Assembly: GCA_012934845.2 (NCBI GenBank)
Contig: WNNJ02000974.1
Location: forward strand, 53,110 to 117,109
Reading direction: 5' to 3'
DNA: 64,000 bases
From: Pomphorhynchus laevis
Taxonomy: Eukaryota; Acanthocephala; Palaeacanthocephala; Echinorhynchida; Pomphorhynchidae
In this document: in pieces, positions 10,301 through 21,011 of the stretch
How positions within the stretch are numbered: position 1 is the stretch's first letter
Layout of the letters: the number at the start of each line of letters is the position of its first letter
Program-made: the position numbers and the translations under genes
Notes under the pieces: model-generated
The model's input: only the letters and a program-made list of their open reading frames with translations
What the model was told of the DNA's origin: nothing
Database searches by the model: none

Positions 10301-12734
10301 TTTCAGAGGAGGTTGACAAGAAAGACAACTTAAGTCTAAATAATCTGGATTTTTATTTGACTAAATTCAGAACCTTCTTTACCGATTCTAAAGACATGGA
10401 TAAAGAAACATACTATATACTGAACAACTTTGATATGAACATTAATGCTTGCAAGAAAAAAGAAGTTTAAAACTCTATTTGACTATTTAAAAAAATAGAG
10501 TTTCCACCCCGATTTATTTTCCACTTTTTTCCTAATCCTTAACGTTGGAAAAATATGCGAGAACGACTGTATTGCACAGATGGGTCGATGCGTCTTAATA
10601 GAAGAAGTAGTAGTATTGCCGAGCTCCTTATTATAATTGACACTCAGTTTTTTAGAACTAAAAGTCTTAATTCTCGTCAGTCTAAGAATGTTAGATGTGC
10701 ATAATTTTCGTCAGCCTAAAAATATTAAGTTAGCGTTTTTGCTTGATTGTGCTCAGAGTAATATAAAATTTCAAAATTGCTGAAATATAAATTAGACGTT
10801 AGTTACCGGTCATTTGTTTGTCATTATTGCACCACGATAAACAATAACAAATCGTATTTTTACGAAATATGAATTTATTTCCAAAATATTTTTATTCTGT
10901 TTCATTTTGCCTACCACCTACAATTTCAATTTCTACGTTTATAATTACGCCTAATCATCAAATGGCTATTCGAAAAACAATAAATATATGTTTATACGAT
11001 TTTTCTTTAAACAAAGTCAAATTTTGTAACAAACAAAATTTGTTTGTTTGTTACCTGACGATAAAATTAGATAGTTTTAAAGGAACGAAGAAGACAAATT
11101 ATCCTTTATTTTACAGTACAATATTTCGATAGCGCTATCATCGTCAGTTTTCAAAACTATCCAATCGAAAATGAAAGAAGATTCTAGATTTAGTGTATAC
11201 TATCAGATAATAAAATGTCGAAAGCAAATGGTAGATTTATGTCTGTAAATTACGGGGTGATGTAAACCTCGGGATTTTCCAATCTTTGTTAGTTTATCGA
11301 ACTAGTAATTTTTTGACAATTTAATTCATCATTTGCTTTTCCACGACACAGTAGATGTTATACAATGTTACATGTTGTTTGATTTAGAAACGTGACGATG
11401 AAATAACTGACAGTGCCGAAATTGGAAAATTGTTTTCATTTTTACAAATAATGACCGCTGTTTTTGGATCGTTTGCACATGGTGGAAATGACGTCAGGTT
11501 AGTAATCGCACACGTATTGCATTTAGGTGTTATACAAATGTTTTGAATACTAAGCATGATATTAACGTTTTTAGGATTCTGCTTACAGGTGTTATACAAA
11601 TGTTTTGATATTAACATTTTTAGGATTCTTTGAAATTTACGTGTTTATTTCTAATTGTCTACAAAATGATTTTGTGTTGTATTTCAATGTATATTAGTTT
11701 TACTGCTAAAATAATTCAATGTGTAAAATTAGTAATCTTGCTTATCCATTTTTTAAATTTGGAATTTTCTAGCGGGATCAGCAAGTACGAATTATTTATA
11801 TATTTTGCAAGCTGTTGCTACTACCGTCAACGGAATAAAACTTACAATTTGTTTATAAATAAACGTTTAAATAATTCATTTACAGAGTATATTTTGTGAA
11901 GCATTTTAGCTTGATATTAAATTCATAAATTTTATGACATGAAAGATTTCGCCGATTGGGCAAAAATATTGTCAGAATATTTTAAATGCTGATATCAGTT
12001 CATACTTAAAACATGTACTAATGCTATTGTATATTTTTCTCTTCCGCTGATACTTATTTTTGCATTTTCAAATAAAATATTTTTTCTAAGAATGAAAGTG
12101 TTTATGAACATGTTTTGATGCATCATTAAAAACACTTTTTTCAATGTAATTTTTAAAAACATTTAAGCCCAAGTATGTTGACAGCAAACACTAAAATATT
12201 AATATTTAAGACAATTTTCTTGGTCTCTTAAAATATTTGTTCAAACCATACATGATAACTAGTTTTATTAGAGAGCTATATATATTTTTTTTGATTTTTT
12301 ATAGCAACGCTATCGGGCCATTGATTTCGCTATGGCTTGTTTTTGCGGAAGGGACAGTTCAAAGTACCAAGTCTCCGCTTTGGGTATTGTTCTATGGTGG
12401 CGTAGGTATAATAATGGGTCTTTGGATTTGGGGTCGTCGTGTTATAAAAACGATAGGTGAAGATCTTACGAAAATTACTCCTTCTGTAGGATTTGTTATA
12501 GAAGTTTCTACAGCTTTTACAGTATTATTTGCCTCAAATTTGTCTATACCAGTTAGTACTACCCATTGCAAAGTTGGATCTGTTGTGTTTACTGGTCGTG
12601 TACGTTCAAAGCAATCTGTCGATTGGTCATTGTTTGGAAACATTATTATTGCCTGGCTCGTTACAGTTCCGGTTACTGGCATCATATCAGCTGCCCTGAC
12701 CGCCCTATTCCGAAATTCGGTTATATCTGGCTAG
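4141..12734 (+). CDS. SLC20A: Sodium-dependent phosphate transporter (SLC20/PiT family), 3' portion, seven exons
   Basis: PiT proteins are plasma-membrane Na+/inorganic phosphate symporters with two PD001131-type repeats separated by a long cytosolic loop. Proposed exons are 4141-4377, 7866-7964, 8020-8126, 8194-8275, 8462-8643, 11388-11497 and 12305-12734. Every junction is GT..AG and all splice phases agree (1, 1, 0, 1, 0, 2). The last two exons give the second conserved repeat: [19 protein letters not shown], then [41 protein letters not shown] and a stop at 12732-12734. Exons before these encode the polar central loop with a DDDDSESDE acid patch. The N-terminal membrane half is not seen and is probably upstream of the window. 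Three introns are only 55-67 bp and one is 186 bp; the others are 0.8, 2.7 and 3.5 kb, the two longest bearing transposon debris. The family call is firm; the first exon is less so. Confidence 0.88.
4690..5490. mobile_element. Cluster of three PLE terminal repeats (pLTR family 1), one inverted and two direct
   Basis: Copies at about 4860-5140 and 5210-5490 are direct and similar over some 280 bp, from AGAGGCTA..GTTAGCAAATTCTCGGAAAT to TTATTAGCTCC. A shorter piece at 4690-4850 reads in the opposite direction (TATCACTCCTAGGCGAG). The same repeat recurs at 45.8-46.8 and 60.1-60.3 kb. Each copy holds GAAACGAC and, 20-30 bp later, CTGATGA flanked by complementary arms (for example GGCAGCC at 4954 and GTGCTGCC at 4994). 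Inverted and direct pLTRs are typical of Penelope-like elements. Confidence 0.7.
5520..5960 (-). mobile_element. Decayed Penelope-like element fragment (GIY-YIG region)
   Basis: Reading the minus strand, a broken GIY-YIG-type segment is seen, with a basic stretch followed by [17 protein letters not shown] and a [12 protein letters not shown] tail, a pattern shared by the nuclease domains elsewhere in the window. Near 5545-5580 the minus strand has GGGCCC..GAGCCGAAAGG, the degenerate terminal motif of these elements. Many stops interrupt it. Confidence 0.45.
5960..6850. other. Intronic AT-rich stretch with a short palindromic region
   Basis: No gene seen. At 6466-6510 the words ATACAGTATTT / AAATACTGTAT form nested short palindromes, followed by TTTATTTATTA low-complexity sequence to 6585. 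Confidence 0.5.
6851..7055 (+). other. Short open frame within the PiT intron, unrecognised
   Basis: From a possible acceptor (GAGAGTTTAG) an open frame reads through [36 protein letters not shown] and ends FQPNSE before a TAA. The order of an HTG, an I-x-N/G-L and a basic tail faintly resembles bacterial-type S18 ribosomal proteins of mitochondria (HTGxxxxRxITGL), but the match is weak and I do not assign it. It could be a retrocopy, an exon of a nested gene or chance. Confidence 0.25.
7148..7440 (+). other. Unusually long open frame without ATG start, unrecognised
   Basis: About 97 codons are open in an AT-rich context where stops normally occur every dozen or so codons. It reads [18 protein letters not shown], then [20 protein letters not shown] and ends TTRLTVIEH. 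It begins right after an in-frame stop. It may be the remains of a coding sequence together with the frame ending at 7055. No family recognised. Confidence 0.25.
7866..8643 (+). CDS. SLC20A: Four PiT central-loop exons with short introns
   Basis: Exons 7866-7964, 8020-8126, 8194-8275 and 8462-8643 read through without a stop: [31 protein letters not shown], then [35 protein letters not shown], and [16 protein letters not shown] with an acidic DDDDSESDE tract, ending [11 protein letters not shown]. Donors are GTACGT, GTACTT, GTAAGT and GTAATG; all acceptors end in TAG. The first two introns are 55 and 67 bp, the third 186 bp. The segment continues in phase 0 into the conserved exon at 11388, which ties it to the transporter. 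Confidence 0.8.
8895..10569 (+). mobile_element. Tigger/pogo-type DNA transposon with terminal inverted repeats, inactive
   Basis: The left end CAGTCGTCCCTAGATAATTT and the right end (reverse complement CAGTCGTTCTCGCATATTTT) form imperfect ~23-bp inverted repeats, and the right end is followed by TA, the target used by pogo elements. Inside, 9124-9363 encodes part of a CENP-B-type DNA-binding domain ([18 protein letters not shown]). The stretch 9518-9802 encodes the DDE core: [15 protein letters not shown], then [16 protein letters not shown], then [11 protein letters not shown]. It continues out of frame with [20 protein letters not shown] at about 9809-9870 and an acidic tail. The word TTTCCACCCCG(A/C)TTTATTTTCCA occurs directly near both ends (9007, 10502). 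The transposase is split by stops and frame changes. It sits in the 2.7-kb PiT intron in the gene's orientation. Confidence 0.88.
11388..11497 (+). CDS. SLC20A: PiT conserved exon (start of second membrane half)
   Basis: Acceptor GATTTAG, donor GTTAGT. The translation runs [20 protein letters not shown] and on to [11 protein letters not shown], the hallmark opening of the second PiT repeat. The exon ends after two bases of a Ser codon that is completed by the C at 12305. Confidence 0.93.
11525..11632. repeat. 62-bp tandem duplication in an intron
   Basis: AGGTGTTATACAAATGTTTT occurs at 11525 and again at 11587, each followed by GATATTAAC(G/A)TTTTTAGGATTCT. The first copy holds an additional insertion. 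This is just downstream of the donor at 11498, and each copy ends in a TTTTTAGGATT sequence that could act as a weak acceptor. Confidence 0.75.
12305..12734 (+). CDS. SLC20A: PiT terminal exon (C-terminal membrane domain)
   Basis: About 142 residues with several transmembrane segments. Family-diagnostic strings are [58 protein letters not shown] and [19 protein letters not shown]. It ends in VISG then TAG, the usual length for the family C-terminus. An upstream in-frame ATG at 12237 lies in the intron and is not a start. Confidence 0.95.
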
Positions 12735-12931
12735 AAAATTAATATTTCTATACAATTTCGTCATCCTCGGTTTCGTAGCAGTACAAATTCTCAATCAGCT
12801 TAAGAAAATAGTATAAAGGTTTTAAACAATGAAAAAATAGTGTCACATTATGATACGTGATCAAAATTTGTATGACGTTATAAATTTGATTTGGTTTTTT
12901 CGTATTTGTCAAATAAGAATATCATTTATAG

Positions 12932-12937
12932 AATAAA
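12932..12937 (+). terminator. Likely polyadenylation signal of the PiT gene
   Basis: AATAAA lies 198 bp after the stop codon, followed within 60 bp by a T/TG-rich stretch. A second AATAAA at about 13050 is an alternative. Confidence 0.5.
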
Positions 12938-12999
12938 AAGTAATTATTGTATTTTGTTAAATATATATATGTCATCTTTAAAAGATTATCAGATGTATT

Positions 13000-14700
13000 G
13001 TGTGATTTTGAACTTTTTCTGATTTGTGGCTTTAAAGCAAACTGCTAAAATAAAGCCTAATTTTGCGTATGCATTCAAAGAAACATTTCAAGATTATGTC
13101 TAATAGTTCCGAAGTATTTGTTTACTTTAATTTGAAATTTATTGAAAATAATTTTTATAGATGCATATTCTTGCAATTGAAGTTAAACTTCAATTGAACT
13201 AATAAGAAACTATCGATTTATTTTTTAAACTAAATCATGACATTTCGACTGCTTTAAATTGATATATGAGAATGAGACTGCCATCATCCTCATATTTTTG
13301 AGATGAGGATGATGATTTCTTCTTTCAATAATTTCTTTTATTGATTAAAGTTTTATAAAGTTAATTAAGAATTGAGTTATAATCAGATGTAATTGAAACT
13401 GATTATTGCTAAGACTGCAAGGCAATTTTTGCAATAATTTTGCTATTTTTAAAATTAGGCAATAATGATTTATTTATCATTTACAAAATTCACGTTCTAG
13501 CACACATTTTTCAAACTTATGAAATAACATTCTTTAATCATTTCAGCTTCAAATGTATACACCTTATTTTGTGTATTAATAGAACTAATATCAGATTTGT
13601 AATGTATTATAACAATATATTATGATTACAGAATAATTTATGCGTTAGTTTTATCTAATAATCGGCCATCAAAGTTCATAAAACGGAAAAGTATATGAGC
13701 GAATGAATTATTAACTTCAAAGATTTATATGTACTGTGTGGTTTTCATTAAATATAAATGATAATGTATTGATTAACTACGTTTCTAGTATGCTAAATGA
13801 TGCACGATAGATATTTGCTAATAAGAATAATAGATCAATAAACAGACCAACGAATCTAATTTTGCAAACATTAATTCTAATTAGCATTTTTATTATTAAA
13901 CTTTTTATTTATGTGATGATACGAACTCACATTTGCTTGTCATAATAGCAATAAACATTTACGTGACACCATCTATCTAATGTACTCAATTAAATTTTAA
14001 TCTTTAATCAAATAACCGAAAAAGTTCATTGTATTATCTGTTTTAAACAACTAAGTCTACATCGAAGCAACCATTTGTTGCTCGCTGTACGTTACAAATA
14101 TAATTACTTTAATATGGTATATATACGGTATTTCAATTATAATAAAGTGCTCATGCGTCCTTCTTCTGAACCCATGAAGGATATAAACACATATAGTATT
14201 AAAGTTCCTCCGAACATTTGAAGAAAATACAGAGCAAATTGAAAGTGGTCAAACAACGTGACCTATTGATCGATACATTAGAATACTAAAAGTTATCATC
14301 TGCGCGTTTTCGTAGTAAAAATAATTGTTTATTAAATAATGAATTATTTAATATTTATATATTAAATATATATTAATATATTCAATATTTATATATTATT
14401 TTCCCCTATAATGTTTTAGATTATGGATAGATTGTATTTGATAATATAATATTTAATATTATGTATAAAAATATGAACACCAATTTCTAATGTGTTTCAT
14501 TTTCAGTCTATCAAAAATGCCGATGTAACAGTTCGCTATTAATTTATAATAGGAAAACTTTTTATGCAGAATACTTACCAAACTACTAAAACTATAAAAA
14601 ATAAGAACATCACACAAGAAGAGTGTAATAAAAATTATTTTTTATATGGAGTTTATGACGTCAATCTAATAAAGCGCTATTGAGAAATATGAGGTAACCT
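13000..14700. other. Intergenic AT-rich DNA with one hairpin
   Basis: No gene seen. An 11-bp inverted repeat (ATCATCCTCAT at 13283, ATGAGGATGAT at 13303) encloses a 9-nt loop. At 14330-14460 the sequence is almost only ATTTAATATATA. Confidence 0.5.
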
Positions 14701-14702
14701 AG

Positions 14703-14812
14703 TTATGCAGTTCAAGCTCTGATAATCGAAACAGTGACGGCCGATACCCTTTATGTTGAACTGGAGAAGCTAGAAGTAATTAAAACACCAAGAATGCTCA
14801 GTGAACATACAC
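14703..14812 (+). CDS. Orphan internal exon of an unidentified gene
   Basis: A 36-codon open stretch is bounded by an AG (CCTAG or ATGCAG) and a very strong donor, GTAAGTATT at 14813. It reads YAVQALIIETVTADTLYVEL, then EKLEVIKTPRMLSEHT, which is protein-like in composition and unlike the surrounding AT-rich noise. G+C is clearly raised. The exon ends with one base of a codon. Candidate downstream acceptors are TTTTGTAG before about 15101 and TTCCACAG before about 15336, both compatible in phase; neither is proven. I do not recognise the protein. Confidence 0.4.
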
Positions 14813-14819
14813 GTAAGTA

Positions 14820-16918
14820 TTCGAAATATAGTTATTTCATTGATTTAATTTTTTGAAACTATTCCGATACATTTAATAAAATCAATTGATTTTATTACTT
14901 GGAAAAGTAATTTTGAATGCTCTAATTTAATTACAATTTGTCTCCGTAAAACAAATTTACATGGTCAATTTGTCTGTTTTTGGTTAGTAATCGAGGAACA
15001 TTGATGGCATGTGAATTTGTTGTTTATTTATCGTTAGTAATATAAGGATTCAGCACCTCACCGCATTATCAATTCGTAGCTAACTGATTATTTTGTAGTG
15101 ACCGACAGAAATATATCTTACAACTTATTTTTTTATTTAAATTTGATGTTGAATTTAATCGTTTGTAGTAATGTAATCAGGAAACGAAATAACTATGAAA
15201 TTGGAAGGTTCTTCTATAATAAGCCATTTATTTGTTTGTTATAAAACATGTTTAAAACATCTAACCCATATATGTCTATTTGGAGGGGGTTCAGTAGAAA
15301 CTAATCTTCAAACGATTTCGTCGTTATTCCACAGACATGAGAATATTAAGGCTTTACGAATACATTAAAGAGTGTAAGAAATAAAATAGCTACAAAACAT
15401 TAAAACGATATTGTTGTTTATTTGCTGAATATTAAAATTTATTTGGAATTTAGAATGTAGAAGCAAGTAAATTTTAAATTAACGTTTTTCTCCGTATTTG
15501 CAAAAATGCAAAAATTAGCATTTCAGTTTTTTGTCAAACAACGAATACCATAATTTTTATCAGGTAGAACTCATCGCCCAAACAGTGAATACATAGCCAA
15601 GATCAAACGTTGTGTATCGTTCAACATTATACATTCATTCTTTAATAAGAGGATGTATAACTTAAAGGACCGATAACGGCCAAATTTCAATACTTTAACG
15701 GTTTTATGCATGACATTACACTATATTTAGTATGAAACATTATTTTTACGTAATATTTTTTAACACAAAATAAAATTAAAAGAAAATTAGTTTGGTAAGT
15801 AGTAATAATAAAAAAACTTATAAAATATAAAATTAAAAAGCAAGCAAACTAAAATGAAGGTTCTGATTTGATTTAATTATTTCGAAACGCTTATTAAAGC
15901 AGTAGAGAATAATTTTAACAAAATTTACATTTACATTGTAAATGGGAAATTCTATTTATTTTTAAGAAATTTTAAATATTTTTTAATATTTTAAAAAATA
16001 TTTTTATTTTTTTTTTAATATTTAAAGATAAAATAAAACTTAAATCAAATTGCTGTCAATATATGAAAATACAGCAAAATTAAAATTTGACAACGGTGTA
16101 ATGAAATTACTAATTGTAGTTTCGTTGAACAATGTGTATAGAAGCGTAGTAAGACGTGCGTTATTACGAAAAACGTATTTTTATGTACAGTCCAAACTTT
16201 AAATAGTTTCTACTATCATCAGGAACAGCGATATTTTTGTATTCTTTGTTGTAATAATAGCAGGATATATCGAAATATTCGATTGAAAAAATCAATGATT
16301 TTTTGAAAATAAAATGTTCAAATGACTATAAAATGACAATAAAATGTTCAAATGACTTTTGATTAAAGCTAAGTCATTCATTTACGAAATTCGAGCTGCC
16401 ACAATAAATGTTTGACATCCTTCATTGCTGATGATTACAAACATTTTTTGATAAATATTTTAACCTTATGTTTATTGCGCATATTTAGATGTTAGGTAAG
16501 TTTTGATTTGTCAGTTGAACAAAACTATGTAAAAACTAGTTTAATCTATTATTTTGTTGAAAGTAAAATTGTCAACAAATAATATTATATTTTTTAATTG
16601 TATTTTGCTTAGATTTAAAAGTTGTTATTTTTTCTTAGTAGCATGCAATAGTTTAATAGTTGTGCATGCAATCAAATAATGTATAAAATACTGTGAAGAA
16701 AAAATATATATTCGATAATTATCAAAATACCGCATTTTTATTGATTATATAGAGGGTTATATTACACATCTTTGTAAGATGGATTTCTCATTGTGTTCAC
16801 ACACCGTTCGAAACTCACATGTTATAAACTAAGATCAAAGCATATTAACACGACATAGCGACATAGAGTGGAATACATTAGTAATGCAAAGTGTGCTGGT
16901 ATATATATCATCCATTGT
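14820..16918. other. Intergenic AT-rich DNA
   Basis: No gene or element identified beyond the two candidate acceptors noted for the upstream exon. The stretch 15960-16030 is almost pure A/T. The TTTATT near 16737 would be an AATAAA on the minus strand, 180 bp beyond the stop of the gene at 16919. Confidence 0.5.
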
Positions 16919-17797
16919 TTACGCTAAGTAATGATCTGAAAAGTCGTTTTGGCCATCCATCTTCATGTCGTCAACGCTCATAGCGTGGTATTGATTATCG
17001 TCATAATCGTATATTCTGGGCTTCATAGTGAAGTACGCTTTTTCACCTGTGATTTGGGCTACTGCAATAGGATGTATTTCACTATAATTAAAATCATTTG
17101 ACTTGTAATCGGAAATGTGTTTCTCATTACCATGTATTGATTTCGAGTTACTTGAGCGATTGGTAGACATGGGCTGACCTCTTATACGATGTGATCCGTC
17201 TTTCGTAGAGTTAATCATTGAATTTTCATCGTCATATTGATACACTCCATATGGTTGGGGTTTAGTTGCACTATCATTTCTTTTTTTAGAGGTAATTCCG
17301 CCAAATCCAATCGTCGGCCTACTAGTTGACGTTGGATAATGACGGTTTCGCTGTTCATTTACATCCATTTCATCATTATCACCTTTAAACCTATTATTAG
17401 TATTTGCTGCACTTGATTGAAACATGTTTCTGTTCGCTGCGTAGTTGGAAGCGCTCCTTTTATCGGGTATACTTAGCTGGTCTTTTGAACGCCAGCCTTG
17501 TCTACTTTTAAAACCGGCGTTTTCTGTGTCCCATAATGGTGTTTTTTTTGACTTGTTTATTATAGCTCCTACGGGAACATAATTATGAGCTGACACATAC
17601 TCTTTTTTTTCAGGAAATCTATATTTTAGTGCATCATCGTATTTATAAGGTTTGTGATCTTTGAATTTGCCGGTATTTGTTGTTGGCGAGCCAGCTCCGC
17701 CGAATTGTCTTGTTCTGTCTTTAACGGAAATGTAATCGTCGTTATCATCACGTTGCTCTCCATCGTCAATTTCTTCGGTCTGTTCTGAATAATCCAT
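16919..17797 (-). CDS. Predicted protein of 292 residues, disordered, unknown function
   Basis: A single long minus-strand frame from ATG at 17797 (context ACAGCGATGG) to a stop at 16919. The protein is hydrophilic, with no signal peptide or membrane segment, and rich in N, S, D, K and Y. An acidic start (EQTEEIDDGEQRDDNDDY) is followed by ISVKDRTRQFGG, a short basic motif of the SVKDRxxxF kind seen in some cytoskeletal or scaffold proteins, then tyrosine/aspartate clusters (QYDDEN, YDYDDNQY). The upstream frame is closed by a stop 45 bp before the ATG, so this is a plausible start, although the AG just before it (AACAACAG) could be a splice acceptor. A minus-strand AATAAA lies about 180 bp downstream. 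It lies on the same strand as the next gene (21012-26179). No homologue recognised. Confidence 0.7.
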   Translation of the reverse strand: MDYSEQTEEIDDGEQRDDNDDYISVKDRTRQFGGAGSPTTNTGKFKDHKPYKYDDALKYRFPEKKEYVSAHNYVPVGAIINKSKKTPLWDTENAGFKSRQGWRSKDQLSIPDKRSASNYAANRNMFQSSAANTNNRFKGDNDEMDVNEQRNRHYPTSTSRPTIGFGGITSKKRNDSATKPQPYGVYQYDDENSMINSTKDGSHRIRGQPMSTNRSSNSKSIHGNEKHISDYKSNDFNYSEIHPIAVAQITGEKAYFTMKPRIYDYDDNQYHAMSVDDMKMDGQNDFSDHYLA

Positions 17798-18099
17798 CGC
17801 TGTTGTTTTTATGAAAAGTTGATAGGCTTTTACAGAAATTTATTAACTGAAAAAAATGCTCTGAAATCTGGAAATTGTGCTTGCTTTTTGGAACCCTCGT
17901 GTAAAAAAGTTTAAGCAAAGAGCAAAAATGATATTATTAGTAAGTGTATTTTTTCGTTTTCAGTTGAGCCATGTTCTTATATATACTACATCCATCCACT
18001 TACAGCAGTTTCATTGCTCTCATTGTTTCTTTTGCTTTTTTACTCACCAGCAGGTGCATGACTAATTTGATTAATTGTTTACCTCTCTCTTTCTATAAC

Positions 18100-18310
18100 A
18101 CCAAAAGATAACGACTAGTTCAATATATTTGCCACTATATAGCGAATATATCTTAATGTTTACAGCAACATGCTCTCTCATTAATTTAATTTTTGTGCAA
18201 ATAATTGAAAAAATAGCATTGAAAATTAAGGCAAGTAGTTTATATGAATCGTAATAAATAATTTTTATTATAATTATCTTAATATATATATATATTCTGA
18301 AGATTATTTA
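18100..18310. other. AT-rich spacer
   Basis: Nothing recognised; ends in a short (TA)n tract at 18283-18296. Confidence 0.4.
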
Positions 18311-18319
18311 TTAACGGAA

Positions 18320-18950
18320 AATAACAAAAAAAACGGCAGAAATAATTGACATTTCGGCGTTGTCCAAGTGAATTACGTTTCGCCTTCCGTTTGAATAATC
18401 AGGATATATTGCAAGGTTTCATGTGATAAATAACCACGTTCTTAAGGCCACTTCGTTGAAAACCGTTATGCATGTAGTTCCAAGTTGCATCATTTACATA
18501 GGATAACAGAACGCGACAACAAATGATTGGCGTCCGGCTCATTTGATAATCCAATCAATATACAAGGTTCTTTATAACAAGAAACCCTGAAATCCATCCG
18601 AATTATTCAAAGAGAAACCAAAACGTAATACTCATGGACAAGTTTAATGTATAAAGTGATGCGATTGCGGGTGCTCTTATGTGGAGCAAACATCACAAGA
18701 GTTAATCAAGAGAAGCGAATAGCATCAATATAACATTGAATGCGGTGATGTGCACTCTGCGATATTTGGTCACGTGCGTGATTAAATATCGCATATCGTG
18801 ATCAACGAATCTGTATATATATTTCTAATCACCCGCATATCCAATACCTGGTAACAAATCTAATTGGAAACTCCAATTAGCAATCACGACTGGAATATCA
18901 TGACATTCTTCCGTATCCATGTTGTGTATATATGCTTGTTGTGCCATTTT
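18320..18950 (+). mobile_element. Penelope-like element fragment with GIY-YIG nuclease remains
   Basis: On the plus strand at about 18650-18950 broken frames give CDCGCSYVGATSQELIKRSE and then NIECGDVHSAIFGHVRD, the YVG...R..EH and CGD.HSAI..H pattern of PLE GIY-YIG nucleases. Near 18375-18400 the minus strand has GGAAGGCGAAACG, the degenerate terminal motif. Several stops interrupt it; no RT core is left. Confidence 0.6.
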
Positions 18951-20135
18951 TTATTGATAAGGACACTATCGTTGAAAGCTAGCATTATTTTATTTTATAC
19001 AATGAATTACTCGTATCTATAATGCCCATCAACCTCAAGAAAATTCACTTTGACACTAAAGCAAATCGTGATTATTCAAATGATGGAAAGTCTTAAAACA
19101 AATTTCAAAACAAGTTTAGACGTTCTTATCAAACAACGGTATAACAACTAGTCGATCAAGTACTTACAATCCTATTGTTAACAGTAAGATAGAACGGATT
19201 AATAGTGTATTATGAAAAACTATTCTATTGGTCTTACACTAAAAGAAAATGAGTGTCAATGAATGGTCGTTAGTTTTACCATAAGCGTTGCAGACAATAA
19301 GCTCAATATCGTGTACTGCTAGCGGTTGCACTCCTCATGAGATGATGCTACGGCATAATAGGCTAAATTCGTCTGGTACAATCTTGTCAAAGTGCCTTAA
19401 AAACATCGGAATTAATGTGTTGGTAAATAAATAACCTTTTTATTCAAAATATGATTCAATAGTTGAAGAAGCGACCTTAGTTCAGGTAAATTCACGCGAC
19501 TGTCTGTTATGATAATAAATCGATAAAAACTTTATTATTGAGGTATATTTCTTCAGCAGGAGATACGTGTTAGTGTGGTGAGTTGACTTGAAAAGTCAGA
19601 GGAAACGAACATGGAAAAACAACTCTTTGTAACAATTCAAACATCATTTTACATGATACAGTTTAAGAAGAACCAAGTGTGAGTTACAAACAATCTTCAA
19701 TTACAGAACATATAGTAATGATATTAACAACCAATGACAGTTATTTACCAATTACATCAGAAAAGTCAAGTCGTGGATAGAAAATTTATTATCTGAAATA
19801 TTTGCAGAATTACGAAAGTTGAGCGGTGGTGTAATTGTGATGATTATAACTTTGTTATACTATTGTTTTTTAGATACTTGATTTTTGTTTGTAAAATCAA
19901 TTTTATTGCAATACAATTATATAAGATGCACGATATATTTGGATAATTTACGGAGACGGACACTAGACAAAATGTTTCTAAATCATCACGTTTATTGTTT
20001 AAACTGAAAAGAATTCAAGCATACTGTGATGTTAATGGAGTAAATTAAATAGCATGTTTGGAAGATAATAAACGCCAAACTATCAACTTTTAGTTGCTTA
20101 ATAGAATAAATTAATTTTAATCACGTGAGATAAGA
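18950..20135. other. Intergenic stretch without recognisable gene
   Basis: Mixed composition with no open frame of note. At about 19585-19610 the text GACTTGAAAAGTCAGAGGAA could be another degenerate PLE terminal motif, but nothing around it supports this. Confidence 0.4.
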
Positions 20136-20139
20136 TGCC

Positions 20140-20585
20140 AATTGACTTTTGAAAGCATTATTTATAATAAATAAATATTTTTAAGCAATCAATATTTTAA
20201 ATTTTTATAAAATGCTAATTGACTTTTGAAAGCATTATTTATTATAAATAAATATTTTTAAGCAAAAACGTTTTTAAATATTTATAAAATGCTAGTTGAC
20301 GTTTGAAAGCATTATTTATTATAAATAAATATTTTTAAGCAAACAAAATTTTAAATATTTATAAAATGCTAATTGACTTTTGAAAGCATTATTTATTATA
20401 AATAAATATTTTTAAGCAAAAACGTTTTTAAATATTTATAAAATGCTAGTTGACGTTTGAAAGCATTATTTATTATAAATAAATATTTTTAAGCAAAAAC
20501 TAGATTTTAAATATTTATAAAATACTAATTGACGTTTGAAAATTTATTATAGATAAATATTTTTAAGCAAACAATATTTTAAATA
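20140..20585. repeat. 77-bp satellite, six units, with alternating (154-bp) structure
   Basis: The word TTGAC(T/G)TTTGAAAGCATT begins at about 20142, 20219, 20296, 20373, 20450 and (shortened) 20529, giving a period of 77 bp and one of 79. Units 2 and 4 share GCAAAAACGTTTTTAA near their ends, while units 3 and 5 share the GACG variant at their starts, so the array grew by copying pairs. Each unit contains TTTATTATAAATAAATATTT, itself near-palindromic. Confidence 0.9.
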
Positions 20586-21011
20586 TTTATTCGCAAATAT
20601 CCTATTGAACGTTTTGATCAAAAGTATATAATAAATTATATACTCTATAGAGAGTAAATGTAAAGAATATATTTCGCTATTAAATCTTTTACAATTATTG
20701 ATGGAATCAGTAAAAAATTTTACTAGTTTCATCTAGAAATAATAGTACAATTTTTAACATGAATCCTATCAAAGAAATGATCTCACGAGGTATTTAAATT
20801 TAATAAAATCATCTTGGTTATATGTATATAATGTATAGCATTTTTTCTATATTTGTATAAAAAACAGGTTGGCAAAGTTAATAATACAAAACCACCTATT
20901 GAATATAATAATCAATATAAGAAAAATCAGTTAATATATACTAATATTACACTAACATTTGTTTAAATGTGCTTTGTCTAACTATCATGAAGATTTTCGA
21001 TAAACTTTGTC
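20586..21011. other. AT-rich spacer downstream of the minus-strand gene
   Basis: Nothing coding is seen. If the last visible exon of the gene above ends at its stop codon, this is its 3' UTR and flank. Confidence 0.4.

Noticed and set aside
10869-11132. 87-residue plus-strand frame in the PiT intron
   Set aside because: AT-rich, no motif, and contains an internal near-palindrome (ACAAACAAAATTTGTTTGTTTG) that explains part of the frame.
12392-12685. Minus-strand frame opposite the last PiT exon
   Set aside because: It is the complement of the conserved transporter coding sequence.
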